A DNA stretch of 50,599 nt, taken from a virus. The translations under genes and the position numbers were made by a program. The notes under the pieces were generated by a model. It worked only from the letters and a program-made list of their open reading frames with translations, made no database searches and was not told where the DNA came from. Positions 21,900-31,563 of this stretch are shown here, in pieces. Each line of letters starts with the position of its first letter. Position 1 is the stretch's first letter. The DNA lies in the IMG/VR virus record IMGVR_UViG_3300036979_000299, positions 1 to 50,599 of that record, one strand, 5' to 3'.

Positions 21900-22117
21900 G
21901 TGATCCAACAATGATTCGATACCGTCTTTACCGCTGGCTGATGAAGCTGGCACATCGACACGGATGGCACCACATGACAACGTGCTACCCGGACGGAGAC
22001 ACGATGCTGGTTTGCCACTGGTGCGGAATCCGCATCGTGACGCACAGGTCCAATTTGGCGCGGGGTATTCTATCGAACACAGCTGGCACAGCGACACACA
22101 AGGAGGGAAAGACATGA
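21896..22117 (+). CDS. Small zinc-finger-like protein ending ATHKEGKT
   Basis: 73 residues with a His-rich helix (LAHRHGWHH) and CHWCG. The C-terminal residues are encoded by a 17-base repeat that contains the next gene's ribosome site. Function unknown. Confidence 0.6.
   Translation: MSDPTMIRYRLYRWLMKLAHRHGWHHMTTCYPDGDTMLVCHWCGIRIVTHRSNLARGILSNTAGTATHKEGKT
22091..22107 (+). repeat. Ribosome-site repeat GCGACACACAAGGAGGG, copy 1
   Basis: Identical 17-mers occur at 22360 and 22537. Each encodes the end of one gene (ATHKEG) and supplies the ribosome site for the next. Confidence 0.85.
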
Positions 22118-22380
22118 ACCCGATGACCGAAGTGATACGATACCGCAAGATCAAAGCGCAAGACGATGCTGCACAAGAGACCCAGCGACTCATTGACGGG
22201 GCACTTCACACGCTGTCGTTAAACAGCAATGTTCGAGTGACTCACGTTGTTGCGAAATCCATTTTTCTCGGAAGTCCGTGGATGTGGAAAGGGCAATCAC
22301 TCACCGTGAACGGAAAATACGTTGGGTGTGGCGTGTGGGAATTGCGAAGAGAAGAGGCCGCGACACACAAGGAGGGGTGA
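22114..22380 (+). CDS. Hypothetical 88-residue protein ending ATHKEG
   Basis: MNPMTEVIRYRKIKAQDDAAQETQ... helical N-terminus; the C-terminal half is beta-like (VRVTHVVAKSIFLGSPWMWKG). ATGA overlap and the repeat ribosome site support the start. No family recognised. Confidence 0.6.
   Translation: MNPMTEVIRYRKIKAQDDAAQETQRLIDGALHTLSLNSNVRVTHVVAKSIFLGSPWMWKGQSLTVNGKYVGCGVWELRREEAATHKEG
22360..22376 (+). repeat. Ribosome-site repeat, copy 2
   Basis: Same 17-mer as at 22091. It ends the 88-residue gene and precedes the GTG start at 22381. Confidence 0.85.
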
Positions 22381-22563
22381 GTGAACATGGTCGAACTAAG
22401 TAATGCGGTTCGAGAACTGTTGTCAGTCATTGACGCCCACGACATGGACACGCTTGACTGCGACAGAAGCGGGAGGCGGTGCTGCGACTGCCTAGAACGG
22501 GCCAGGAAAAAGGTTGAAGCATTGCTGGCCGCCACCGCGACACACAAGGAGGGTGAGGTATGA
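22381..22563 (+). CDS. Hypothetical 60-residue protein (GTG start)
   Basis: Helical, with a Cys cluster (LDCDRSGRRCCDCLER). The GTG start is favoured since it stands five bases after AAGGAGG; an ATG at 22387 is the alternative. Ends with ATHKEGEV from the third repeat copy. Confidence 0.6.
   Translation: MNMVELSNAVRELLSVIDAHDMDTLDCDRSGRRCCDCLERARKKVEALLAATATHKEGEV
22537..22553 (+). repeat. Ribosome-site repeat, copy 3
   Basis: Same 17-mer as at 22091 and 22360, before the ATG at 22560. Confidence 0.85.
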
Positions 22564-22751
22564 AGCTAGACTGGGGAGTAGTAGAAAGTGGATTGAACCG
22601 GGCATCTATCCCCGGTGGGTGGCTGGTGCGACAGTATGAGAGCAGATACGACACCGAAATAAAACGCTGGGATGAATGTATTGTGTCAACCTGCTTCGTG
22701 CCTGACCCCGATCACGTCTGGGATGTATCTGGAGAAGACGGTGAGGAGTGA
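22560..22751 (+). CDS. Hypothetical 63-residue protein
   Basis: MKLDWGVVESGLNRASIPGGW and VRQYESRYDTEIKRWDEC. Small Trp-rich acidic protein; no family recognised. Coupled to the next gene by a GTGA overlap. Confidence 0.6.
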   Translation: MKLDWGVVESGLNRASIPGGWLVRQYESRYDTEIKRWDECIVSTCFVPDPDHVWDVSGEDGEE

Positions 22752-22873
22752 AAAGGAAAATCAAGACCCAGTGTGGGGGGACAAACGCCAACGGAAACAA
22801 AGCCCGACAGCACTCATGGCTGTTCGGCACATGCGAGTGGTGCGGTAAATCGAAGAAGGAGATCAAGCGATGA
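22748..22873 (+). CDS. 41-residue zinc-ribbon protein (GTG start)
   Basis: Short basic protein (KRKIKTQCGGTNANG... FGTCEWCGKSKKEIKR) with three or four cysteines, ending in a CxxC knuckle. GTGA and ATGA overlaps on both sides support it. Confidence 0.6.
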   Translation: MKRKIKTQCGGTNANGNKARQHSWLFGTCEWCGKSKKEIKR

Positions 22874-23037
22874 CAGCCGATGAACTAATAGAACGGGTGA
22901 GAGAACTGGTTGGATTCTCGGGAAGTATACCCAGCTTCACGATAGTAGAAAAGATCGAAGAAGCCCTGAACGAATACGATTACAACAAGGAGCAGACACA
23001 CAATGAAAGAGAAGAAATGGATCTCTCTGGATTTTGA
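22870..23037 (+). CDS. 55-residue acidic protein overlapping the polymerase start
   Basis: MTADELIERVRELVGFSGS... helical acidic protein. It starts by ATGA overlap and its last 35 bases overlap the DNA polymerase start in another frame. The polymerase's ribosome site (AAGGAG) lies inside it, suggesting coupled translation. Confidence 0.6.
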   Translation: MTADELIERVRELVGFSGSIPSFTIVEKIEEALNEYDYNKEQTHNEREEMDLSGF

Positions 23038-24751
23038 GACCAACACGGCCAACAAGTACAACGCGAACATCGTGTGCTTGGGCTGGTGCGAGTTCGATCT
23101 GTCCGGACACATTTACGACAAGGGCATCCTCGGGTTCGGCCCGGTCAACAAGAAGAAGCTGCCCCCCCTGAAAGAGCGCAACGTGGTCATGCACGGATCG
23201 GACTTCGATCTGTTCCTGCTGAACCGGGAGGAACATCAACTGGACAAGGCGCATGACACGCTGCTGATGGCGAAGCATTGGCGGAACGACCTGCCAAGTT
23301 ACAGCCTGAAGGCGCTGTCGTGGTACCTGTTCGGCGAGTTGTACCTGGAGTTGTCCACGTTGGAGCAGTGGTTTCGAGACAGGGGGGAGTCCACCGATGA
23401 CGAATCGAACTTCGATATGTCCGCTCCGCCTCCAGACTTGGTGGGTAGGTACTGCTTGAAGGATGTGGAGATGACAGCCAAGCTGGCATGTTGGTTGTAC
23501 CCCAAAGTGGCAGACAACTACGCCTACCAACAGGACATCGAATTCAATCCGATCAACATTGAGATCCAAAGCAACGGGATTACAGTGGACAAGAAGTTCC
23601 TGAGACGGTTCGTGAAGAACGGGAAGCAGAGAATCAAACGGAGGACAAGCGATGCCGACACGAGGATGCGGGAAGCGGGTGTGCTCGAAGGAAAGAAGAA
23701 ACCTACAGGAGATGCTGTCCGCACATATTTGGGCGGCCTCGGAGAGACTAGACGTACTCTTAAGAGCCGCAAGATCCTCGCCAATGAAGTCGTGTTCAGA
23801 GGTTACGAGAAGGACAAGATCATTCAGGACATCTCAATCATCAAGTCAGTCCAGAAAGAGGTAAACACCTATGCGAAGAATCTCCTCACAGCCTGTGGAA
23901 AAACTGATCGCTTCCACCCCAATTTGGTCATGTCTGCTGCCATCACTAGGCGGTTCCGCTCATGGAGCCTGTACGGTGATACCGGACAGATCACTCGTGG
24001 TCAAGTTCAGAACTTTCCAAGAGGACACGGTATCCGTGACAGTATCGTTACCCCACCTGGATTCGTGTTTGGAAAGCTTGATCTCGCTTCCATCGAAGCC
24101 AGGCTCGGTGCTCACCTTATGGCTGTGTTCCTCAAAGAATTCTGGTTCTGCAACCAGTACAAAGCGAACGATTCGTTCAACATCTACCTCCACGTTGTCA
24201 AGACCTGCACCGGGAACGGGGAGATCACGAAGAAGGATCACCTCTACCAAGCGTACAAGCACGGGTGCCTAGGCATCCAGTACGGGGTCGGGAGCAAGAC
24301 GTTCTATGTCACGATGCACGACAAGTTCAACCTGCCGGTCACGGAGAACGAATGCTCCCAGATCTACGCGAACATCAATCGGAGGTTCCCGGTCTTCAAA
24401 GCACTACAGCGTGTTGTCTCCGCGCTCGTGGAGAAACAGGGCTTCCTCCTGGATGACTTCGGGGCGATCTACTACGTCCCCAAGGAGGAGCGGTACAAGG
24501 GGGTCAACTACCTCTGCCAAGGATGTGCCGGGAACATCCTGAAATGGTGGGGCTTGGAGATCCACAAGCGTCTTGTCGGAAAAGACTACATCTTCTGCGA
24601 GGTGCATGACGAATTCGACATGGCCCTTGAGAAGAAAGGCGCTGGGAAGCGGGCACAGATGTACTGCGACACACTCAAGTCCTTGGATCTGTTCAGCTTA
24701 CCCATTCGGGCTGAGTGGTCTATCGGTAGAACTTGGGCTGACGTTGGATAA
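23003..24751 (+). CDS. polA-like: Family A DNA polymerase
   Basis: 582 residues. The proofreading 3'-5' exonuclease shows SLDFETN (Asp10, Glu12), a VMHGSDFDLFLL segment and YCLKDVEM. The polymerase domain has motif A KLDLASIEARLG, motif B YKHGCLGIQYGVG (Lys419) and motif C EVHDEFD. The residue matching E. coli Phe762 is Leu423 (codon 24269-24271). It is the replicative polymerase. No 5'-nuclease domain is present. Family A phage enzymes with Leu here have been linked to temperate lifestyles. Confidence 0.93.
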   Translation: MKEKKWISLDFETNTANKYNANIVCLGWCEFDLSGHIYDKGILGFGPVNKKKLPPLKERNVVMHGSDFDLFLLNREEHQLDKAHDTLLMAKHWRNDLPSYSLKALSWYLFGELYLELSTLEQWFRDRGESTDDESNFDMSAPPPDLVGRYCLKDVEMTAKLACWLYPKVADNYAYQQDIEFNPINIEIQSNGITVDKKFLRRFVKNGKQRIKRRTSDADTRMREAGVLEGKKKPTGDAVRTYLGGLGETRRTLKSRKILANEVVFRGYEKDKIIQDISIIKSVQKEVNTYAKNLLTACGKTDRFHPNLVMSAAITRRFRSWSLYGDTGQITRGQVQNFPRGHGIRDSIVTPPGFVFGKLDLASIEARLGAHLMAVFLKEFWFCNQYKANDSFNIYLHVVKTCTGNGEITKKDHLYQAYKHGCLGIQYGVGSKTFYVTMHDKFNLPVTENECSQIYANINRRFPVFKALQRVVSALVEKQGFLLDDFGAIYYVPKEERYKGVNYLCQGCAGNILKWWGLEIHKRLVGKDYIFCEVHDEFDMALEKKGAGKRAQMYCDTLKSLDLFSLPIRAEWSIGRTWADVG

Positions 24752-24792
24752 CCGGCCCACCAGGATGCCCCAGGAAGCCCGATCTCACCCAC

Positions 24793-24822
24793 CCCCCATC
24801 TCCTCACACGGGGAGGTGGGGG
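24793..24822. terminator. Bidirectional hairpin between convergent operons
   Basis: CCCCCATCTCC pairs with GGAGGTGGGGG over 11 positions (one G-U). It lies between the converging polymerase and virion-protein genes, where a two-way terminator is expected. No long T-run is present on either side. Confidence 0.75.
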
Positions 24823-24823
24823 A

Positions 24824-27800
24824 TCAGGGCTGCCTGCCTACCGGCAGCAAGCGCTTCATGCCTTTAATGCCCTTGGCGTACTCACGATTGGCTGCATCCA
24901 GAGCGGCCTGGTGTTCCTCTTCGCTGCCGATGATCGTGGTTCCGGCAGATTGGTACGCTCCATTGATGGCGGACAGGAGTTGGTTCACATAAGTCACCAC
25001 CGGACTGGCATTCATTATCCCACTGAATGGTCCAGCCAAAGTCCACCCAAAGATCCGCTTCGCCGGCACACCCATGGATGCCATGAGTGATCCAGCGATC
25101 AGCCACATCCCAGCCACTTGCAGGCTGCGGTTCAAGTTCGCCCCACCTTTACCCTGCATTGCCGCTCCCCACGATCTACGTGCGGCGATGGAGGCGTAGT
25201 CCGCGTAGTTCATGGTCCAGCTCTTGTACATCCCCACGGCTTTGGCCGCCACGTTGTCGAAGATCAGGGGTTGACCACCTGCTCCATACCGCCACTGGCT
25301 GAAGTTCACATTCCACTGAACCCACTGCCGCTTGGCTTCATCCACCCTGCCCTCCCGGATCTTCTCCAGGATCTCCATGGACAGAGGCTTGCTCATGTGT
25401 CCATTGAACACTCTCTTGGCCAGGGGGGATGGCCCATTCCCGACAGCCACGGATGTTGCCTTGTCGAATGAGGTGATCCCCCCCAGCAATCCGAGCACCT
25501 GCTCGTCGTTCATGTTGGGGATGTGTTCATCCTTGATCGCTTTCTCCACCGAGCGCCACCGCTCCATGGCACCCGCCGCCGTGCCGTACACAGCAATGGT
25601 GTCACTCAAGGAGAACGGAAGCATCATCAGCTTGTACATTCGATTCACCGCACCCCGAATAGCGGAGTCCGACATCCGGGGGGTCTCCATCATTCCCAGA
25701 TCGGGGCGAAGATCAATGGACCGAAGGTACGAGATCACTTCCGGATCTGCGTTCATCACCTTGTGGATTCCAGAGAACAACGCATCCGCCCCCAGCGATT
25801 GAGCGGCCATGGGAAGCTGGCCCATAATGTTTCCAATCGGAGCCAGTACGTTGTTGGGCAGTCCCAGTGTTGAAGCGTACAGGAACGAGAACACATCGTG
25901 AGTAGCACTGCTGAGTGGCAGACTGTGCGATGTGCTGTGCTCCTTGACCACCCAGTTCAGTCCGGGCAACGCCTTGAACAGCGGATTGTCCCGGAGAGAT
26001 TCAGTCATCGTGTTCATCTTCTCGGACAAGATGTTGATGGGATGGAACAAGTTCTTGCTTCGAGCCCACCGATCCAACGATCCTGGGATACCCAGTGTGG
26101 AGTTGATGTACTTACTGACCACGGTATCCACTGTATCCTGGGTGCGTCCATCCCAGCTCTTCGATTGTTTGGCCAACTCACCCGTCATCCAGTTCATGTA
26201 CGGGACCATGTCCTGAAAGATCAGCTTCCGGATGGCACGGCGAGCGTAGATCTCCATCAGCTTCCGGGTGTCCTTGATCGTGACCATGTCATCCAGGAAA
26301 GCGTTGTTCAATTCACGCTCCCGTTGCATGAACGGCGTGGCCTCCCCTGGTGTGGGAGCACCCGGCTTGTCGGTTGACGTGGTGAGACTGAGCATGTCCT
26401 CCAGAGTCTTGATCTCCTTGCCGGTCAGTCTGCTGACCAGTGGATGATTCTTGTTCTGGTACAGGAACTCGGTCATGTCGGTAACGGACTGACCCGACTT
26501 CTTCATCAGTCGAATCAGGGGGACGTACTTGTTCCTGAATTGCAGGGGAGTGATGATCCCCCATTCAGCGAAGTCATCGAACATCTTCCGGTCATTCTTC
26601 GCCACCCACTCAGCGTTGTGGAGAATCTTGGCTGCGTTCTCGCCGCCCGCCAGCGAATCGCTCACCCGCTTCACGAGCATGTCCTGAACTTGATCGGGAG
26701 TCTTACCGTGTCCGGGCTTGAGTCCGAGTTCATCGAACTCAACATGCGCTCTACCTTGCGCGTCGTTGATGAGCCACCCGGCCAGAGTAGCCAACCGATC
26801 ACCCGCCAACCCATCTCTCATCCTCCACGGAACTTGCTTCCAATACGCCATTACCTTGGCATCCACCGACATCCTGAGCCTGAGTTCGTTCCTGTGCCTG
26901 AGCTGCATTGCAGCATCAAGGTCATGGAAACGAATCCCTGTCAGCCGGGTCAACTGATCCAGCGATGGGAGCAGCGCCGCATATCGGCGAACCATGCTGG
27001 GGCTCTCGCCTGTCACCACCTCATCGGGGATGGAATTGGGATCGAACACACGTCCATCGTGGAGCGTGATCTTCTGGAGGGGGACCGACTCCAACTTAAC
27101 TTCCTGATTCCTGGCCATCTCAGTGCCCCAGAAAGCGCGGGTCGCATTGATGGCTTGGCCCCGGAGATTCCGAACGTACTGGTTGTACTGAGTGCGGGTC
27201 AGAACTTCACTCAGCTTCCTGCCTTCTCGAATTAGACAATCCGCCAGCGTGTCACCTATCCCCGAAACAGGGGAGAGTGCAGAATGGATCAGATCCCGCT
27301 TCTCCGTGGCGGCAGCTTCCTTGGAGATGGTCAGCGGCATGTCCGTGTAGCCGCTCAAGTCGTTGGCCTTTATCCGCACCACGGATTCAGCCACTTGCTC
27401 GGGTGTGATACCCAGAGCCTTGGCTTCCTCCTCGATAGCCGGGAACTCCTCGGGCTTGTTCTTCCGGACTGCCAACGCCAGCTTATCGAACCACGTCTTG
27501 TGGGCGGACGGAACAGCGGATGCCAGCTTGTTGGCGTAGGACTCGACGGCTCTCCCCCTGGCCACGTCTTGCATTTTGGGTTTGTCCAGAACCGGGCGGT
27601 ACTCGACCGATGGAAGCGCGGCGATCTCATCTCTCATTTCTTGCGGTGTTTTGAGTGTGGACTTCTCGGTTTGCTTCGCCCGTTCGGATTGGATCTTGCT
27701 CACCCACTCCTTCGGTGAAGCAGTTTCCGATATGATGTGTGTGCCTCCAGTATCCTTCAGAGTGAACTGCCAAGTTGGTTCTTTCCCACCCTCCGTGGTT

Positions 27801-29422
27801 CGAGCATCCAATCGAACATTCATCCTGTCAGCCAGAACCTTTATCCACTCAGGCACAACCCCACCGGCCTGACGTTCCCCAGTCATCATGTCTACGAACT
27901 CGATCTCTTTTGGAGACACGACAACGGGCTGTTTCTTCTCTTCTGTCTTACGCCATGACAGCCCCTCTTCCTTGGCGATAGATGTCAGGGTCGGTTCATC
28001 CGGGGACATCTTGTTCGTCTTGGAGTATGGAACTTTGTTGATGTCCAAGTAAGCGTATTTCCCCGTGGATGGGACTGGACCTTCTTGCAGAACACCAGCT
28101 GCCAGCTTGATCTGTGTGCGGAGATCTCCCTCCGAGACGTTTAGGTTGATCTTCGGTCCTTTGGTCTGCTTGTTGATGGACTCAGCGATGTCGATCAGTC
28201 CGCTCTGATCCTTGGGGACTTTCATTACTTCACCGTTGGACAGTCCGACCAACTCTCCCTCTGCTACGTACAGAGGAGCATCGTCCACCTTGCGAATTAG
28301 CTCTTCGTTCGAGAGTGGTTTGTACTGATCCCTCTCCACCGCTGCATCACCAACTCTTCTTGGTATGGGAGATGGAGACATACTCTGAATTATTCCTCTG
28401 GCTGTTACCTCTTCCGTCAAAGCTTGTTTGTTGATCTTCCTTATCGTCCGAATGTTGTCGCCGATTATGACTGAGCGATGCACAGCACGAGACAGCCCGG
28501 TAATAGCCGCGAAGGACTCCCCACCTTCCAGCATGTCCTTCTTGATCTGATCCAATCCGATTGAATCCAGCGGGGCAAGACCCTGCTCCGCCCGACGTTG
28601 ATTCTCGGACCCGATAGCCACATTGGATGCCACATCCGAGGCTCCCGCCATCCCAGCCCCAGCCGCTCCACCACCAGCAATGGCGGCTGGACCACGAAGC
28701 AGGGTCTTTATGAAAGACTCACCTGCTCGTTCAGTCGCCTGCTTTGCGGCAGACTTCCACGGACTCAAGACATTGAGGAGTCCACCCGTCATCAGAGCAC
28801 CCTCGATGGGTCCGGACACAGCCGCCACGTCTCGGGATATGTCGGGCGAAATACCACGGGATTCCAACTCACCCAGCTTGGATCCGGAACTCACCGTGCT
28901 CATTGCGGCGAACTCACCGGCTGGCCCAATCGGCTTCTTAAGCGCGACCATCGCCGCAAGAATAGGCAACACAGAACCTATCTCAGTCCCCCACTTGCTA
29001 GCCATGCCTTCCCCAAGCCAAGGTTTTGCTCTGGCTTCTTCCACACGTTCCAATCCGGATACTTGAGAGAGCCTATCCAGTGCCCCCGCCACGGTGTTGA
29101 AAGGCTGCTCCAATCTGGACATGACTGGGTTCCGAATGGAATCCGGAATCAAATTCACACCCATCAGTGGATTAACTGCACCGGGTAGCAAAGCTTTCTC
29201 CATCAACCCAGGAACACCCCGGATGAGTCCAGCCAACATATTCACCCCACCATGAGCGAAAGCCTCTATGGGAATTGTCCACGGATGGGGAGTTGAACCG
29301 GACTGCTCACTAACCAGGGGGGGCTGACCCTGTGTGGGGACCATGTCTTCCGGGCGGAAGAAGGAACCAGCCGTAGGCTGTGGGGAGATTATGTCCTCGG
29401 GTCTGAAGAAATTGTCAGCCAT
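24824..29422 (-). CDS. Giant putative internal virion (ejection) protein
   Basis: 1532 residues, the largest protein here. The N-terminus holds a tandem duplication (FFRPEDIISP...FFRPEDMVPT). Several Gly/Ala-rich hydrophobic stretches occur, such as GPAAIAGGGAAGAGMAGASD, LLNVLSP and WLIAGSLMASMGVP. The middle is helical and charged. Last gene of the late unit, after a Gln-rich protein. These traits match large internal virion proteins that form or deliver a channel in short-tailed phages; no enzymatic motif was recognised. Confidence 0.65.
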   Translation of the reverse strand: MADNFFRPEDIISPQPTAGSFFRPEDMVPTQGQPPLVSEQSGSTPHPWTIPIEAFAHGGVNMLAGLIRGVPGLMEKALLPGAVNPLMGVNLIPDSIRNPVMSRLEQPFNTVAGALDRLSQVSGLERVEEARAKPWLGEGMASKWGTEIGSVLPILAAMVALKKPIGPAGEFAAMSTVSSGSKLGELESRGISPDISRDVAAVSGPIEGALMTGGLLNVLSPWKSAAKQATERAGESFIKTLLRGPAAIAGGGAAGAGMAGASDVASNVAIGSENQRRAEQGLAPLDSIGLDQIKKDMLEGGESFAAITGLSRAVHRSVIIGDNIRTIRKINKQALTEEVTARGIIQSMSPSPIPRRVGDAAVERDQYKPLSNEELIRKVDDAPLYVAEGELVGLSNGEVMKVPKDQSGLIDIAESINKQTKGPKINLNVSEGDLRTQIKLAAGVLQEGPVPSTGKYAYLDINKVPYSKTNKMSPDEPTLTSIAKEEGLSWRKTEEKKQPVVVSPKEIEFVDMMTGERQAGGVVPEWIKVLADRMNVRLDARTTEGGKEPTWQFTLKDTGGTHIISETASPKEWVSKIQSERAKQTEKSTLKTPQEMRDEIAALPSVEYRPVLDKPKMQDVARGRAVESYANKLASAVPSAHKTWFDKLALAVRKNKPEEFPAIEEEAKALGITPEQVAESVVRIKANDLSGYTDMPLTISKEAAATEKRDLIHSALSPVSGIGDTLADCLIREGRKLSEVLTRTQYNQYVRNLRGQAINATRAFWGTEMARNQEVKLESVPLQKITLHDGRVFDPNSIPDEVVTGESPSMVRRYAALLPSLDQLTRLTGIRFHDLDAAMQLRHRNELRLRMSVDAKVMAYWKQVPWRMRDGLAGDRLATLAGWLINDAQGRAHVEFDELGLKPGHGKTPDQVQDMLVKRVSDSLAGGENAAKILHNAEWVAKNDRKMFDDFAEWGIITPLQFRNKYVPLIRLMKKSGQSVTDMTEFLYQNKNHPLVSRLTGKEIKTLEDMLSLTTSTDKPGAPTPGEATPFMQRERELNNAFLDDMVTIKDTRKLMEIYARRAIRKLIFQDMVPYMNWMTGELAKQSKSWDGRTQDTVDTVVSKYINSTLGIPGSLDRWARSKNLFHPINILSEKMNTMTESLRDNPLFKALPGLNWVVKEHSTSHSLPLSSATHDVFSFLYASTLGLPNNVLAPIGNIMGQLPMAAQSLGADALFSGIHKVMNADPEVISYLRSIDLRPDLGMMETPRMSDSAIRGAVNRMYKLMMLPFSLSDTIAVYGTAAGAMERWRSVEKAIKDEHIPNMNDEQVLGLLGGITSFDKATSVAVGNGPSPLAKRVFNGHMSKPLSMEILEKIREGRVDEAKRQWVQWNVNFSQWRYGAGGQPLIFDNVAAKAVGMYKSWTMNYADYASIAARRSWGAAMQGKGGANLNRSLQVAGMWLIAGSLMASMGVPAKRIFGWTLAGPFSGIMNASPVVTYVNQLLSAINGAYQSAGTTIIGSEEEHQAALDAANREYAKGIKGMKRLLPVGRQP

Positions 29423-29436
29423 TTTACCACCACCTT

Positions 29437-31029
29437 CTACGGTACGATGACCCCACCCTTGCTTGTGTAATGACCTGCCGAACTAGCTGGAACAGTTTGC
29501 ACAACTCCCTCGGGGGATTTGATTTTCACTGTCCCCGTATCCGGTGGAGGTTGGTTCCCCTGTACCATCATAAACTGAGCCACCTTCACGGGATCAATCG
29601 TGTACGGGTTGTTGAGCCACGATGTCGGGGAGAATACCGATCTCGGTCCTTGTCCTTGTGCGGCTGCCGGATACTGCTGCGCGTACATGTTGATCGCGTC
29701 TTGGTTTATGCCGCCTGTCTTCGTTGTGATGTTGGACTGAACCATCCTCAACAGATTGTTGAACATCGTGTTGTCGGCTACGTCTCCACGAGTGGCTGCA
29801 TTGGCTCTGGCTGCTTCTGCCAGCGCGTTGTTGTAGTCGATCTGGGACTGCTGATATGGCTGGTTGTATTGCTGTTGAGCCTGCGTGTTGGCCAACTGGT
29901 TCTGACCTGCAAGCTGCGTGTTCTGCAACTGACCCATATTCCCCATGGCCGTGTTCTGCAACTGCCCCTGGTTTCGGAGCATCTGTTCCAGGTAAGCGTT
30001 CTGTCCTTGCATCCCCTGAATGCCCATCTGGTTCTGACCGGCGAGTGCGGTGTTCTGGAGCTGGCCCTGATTCGCCATCTGCTGTCTCAGGAGATCCCCA
30101 CTCTGACCCATCTGTGCCAACTGCATCTTGGCAGCGATGTCAGCTTGAGACATTCCCTGATTGGCTTCGATCTGCTTCATTCCCAACTGGTATTGGAGCA
30201 TGGCTTTCTGGTAGTCCGAATCCATGGCCGCTTGCTGTTGCTGATACTGCATCTGTGCCTGCTGTGCGGCTTGCGCCAACTTCGCCCGTTCGATGGCTGC
30301 GTCTGCGGCCAACTTCTCACGACCCAGGTAGTCCGTCTGTTGCGATCCGGCCACACCCTTCAGGTAGGGAGCCGTGACGTTGGCCATCATGCTGGCATAG
30401 TCCGTAGCCAGGCCCTGCTGTGCCTGCTGATTGGCGATGGGGACATCAGCCTGCTGTGCGCGAAGGGCTGCCTGCTGTGGATAGAATTGCTGAAGCAACT
30501 GTTGCACGGCATTTCCTGACAACTGGTTCGCTTCCAGGGGAGTGAGCCCCGAGTTCAATGCAGCCTGCCCTTGGGCCTGTCCTGCACCGCTGGCTTGAGA
30601 CTGGTACGTATTGGCCAGAGATCGGATCACGTCATCGAACGTGGACTGCTTGCCTTGGAACGCCTGTTGATATCCTGTCGATAAAGCGTTCAGCTTGTCG
30701 ATGTAGGTCTGGACCTGTCCTTCCAGTTCCGGAGAGCGATTGGCTTTCTGCGTCAGGGTTGGACCCCTTCCACTCGTGTAAGGCGTAGGCAAACCCGATC
30801 CCCCCTGGGTGGTCCTGGTCGTTGAAGAGTTACCACGATTCCCCACGCCCGTAGGCATGGGCATGGCCACGCGGGGAGCGGACGAGTTCATTGCCGCCGC
30901 ATAGTTGGCGGCGTTCTGCATCTGCCTATCCAGTGCCGACCAATCCCGAGTGGGAACGCCGAATCCCGGATCGTACCCCTGAAGAGCACCCGACCCACCG
31001 AACTGACCCAAGAACGTATTGTTTGCCAT
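29437..31029 (-). CDS. Gln-rich putative internal virion protein
   Basis: 530 residues. The central part is extremely Gln/Ala/Met-rich (QAQMQYQQQQAAMDSDYQK) with repeats of the form GQLQNTALAGQNQ. Long helices are likely. It shares an operon end with the giant protein, the usual pairing for internal virion or ejection proteins. TAGGAGACGGG stands before the ATG. Confidence 0.6.
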   Translation of the reverse strand: MANNTFLGQFGGSGALQGYDPGFGVPTRDWSALDRQMQNAANYAAAMNSSAPRVAMPMPTGVGNRGNSSTTRTTQGGSGLPTPYTSGRGPTLTQKANRSPELEGQVQTYIDKLNALSTGYQQAFQGKQSTFDDVIRSLANTYQSQASGAGQAQGQAALNSGLTPLEANQLSGNAVQQLLQQFYPQQAALRAQQADVPIANQQAQQGLATDYASMMANVTAPYLKGVAGSQQTDYLGREKLAADAAIERAKLAQAAQQAQMQYQQQQAAMDSDYQKAMLQYQLGMKQIEANQGMSQADIAAKMQLAQMGQSGDLLRQQMANQGQLQNTALAGQNQMGIQGMQGQNAYLEQMLRNQGQLQNTAMGNMGQLQNTQLAGQNQLANTQAQQQYNQPYQQSQIDYNNALAEAARANAATRGDVADNTMFNNLLRMVQSNITTKTGGINQDAINMYAQQYPAAAQGQGPRSVFSPTSWLNNPYTIDPVKVAQFMMVQGNQPPPDTGTVKIKSPEGVVQTVPASSAGHYTSKGGVIVP

Positions 31030-31039
31030 CGCCCGTCTC

Positions 31040-31084
31040 CTATGCCTTGTTGTTACCTTGATTCTCCCATGATGACTTGCTCAT
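31040..31084 (-). CDS. Possible 14-residue coupled peptide
   Basis: MSKSSWENQGNNKA starts by ATGA overlap with the preceding stop and ends just before the Gln-rich gene's ribosome site. It may only carry ribosomes forward; expression is uncertain. Confidence 0.3.
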   Translation of the reverse strand: MSKSSWENQGNNKA

Positions 31085-31563
31085 GGCTTATTTCCCTCCA
31101 GCTTCAGTTCGTCAAGAATTGTTCGAGCAATAGCAAGGGCCTGCTTTCTCACGTACACTTCTTGGCTCTCCTTCACGCTGTTCACGTCTGCCGCGATAGC
31201 CTTGGTCTCCCACCGCTGGTACGCCGCCAATCCAAGAATGAGCGCCAAGATAATCGCCGGTATCCCCGCCGCCCTCCAATTCCCAACCTTCAGCCAGTCT
31301 CCGCCCCCACCTCTCAACAGCTTATTCAGCGCGGACCATTGCCTTTCGGCATTGGTCTTCAGATTCTCGATTTCCACTCGATGCCCCTCACATCGGTTGA
31401 AACCATTTGTCTTCAGGTCATCCCAACGCGCATTAGAAACCTCAATAAACGCATCCACCCTCTGCATAAAGTCCCTGGCACCATGCAACCGCCCAATCGC
31501 CTCATCCTCAATATCGCGCTGTTGTTGAAGTTGTATCCTCTGCGTTTTGCTGAGTTCGCTCAT
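31081..31563 (-). CDS. Single-pass membrane protein (possible holin)
   Basis: 160 residues. About 95 charged, coiled-coil-like residues come first, then a membrane segment (AGIPAIILALILGLAAY) and a 45-residue charged tail. One-TM layout with long soluble domains could be a holin, spanin partner or ejection component. GAGGTG precedes the ATG. No clear endolysin was found nearby. Confidence 0.55.
   Translation of the reverse strand: MSELSKTQRIQLQQQRDIEDEAIGRLHGARDFMQRVDAFIEVSNARWDDLKTNGFNRCEGHRVEIENLKTNAERQWSALNKLLRGGGGDWLKVGNWRAAGIPAIILALILGLAAYQRWETKAIAADVNSVKESQEVYVRKQALAIARTILDELKLEGNKP

Noticed and set aside
29470-30519. 349-codon + strand frame rich in Leu, Cys and Val
   Set aside because: Arises from antisense of the Gln codons in the internal virion protein.
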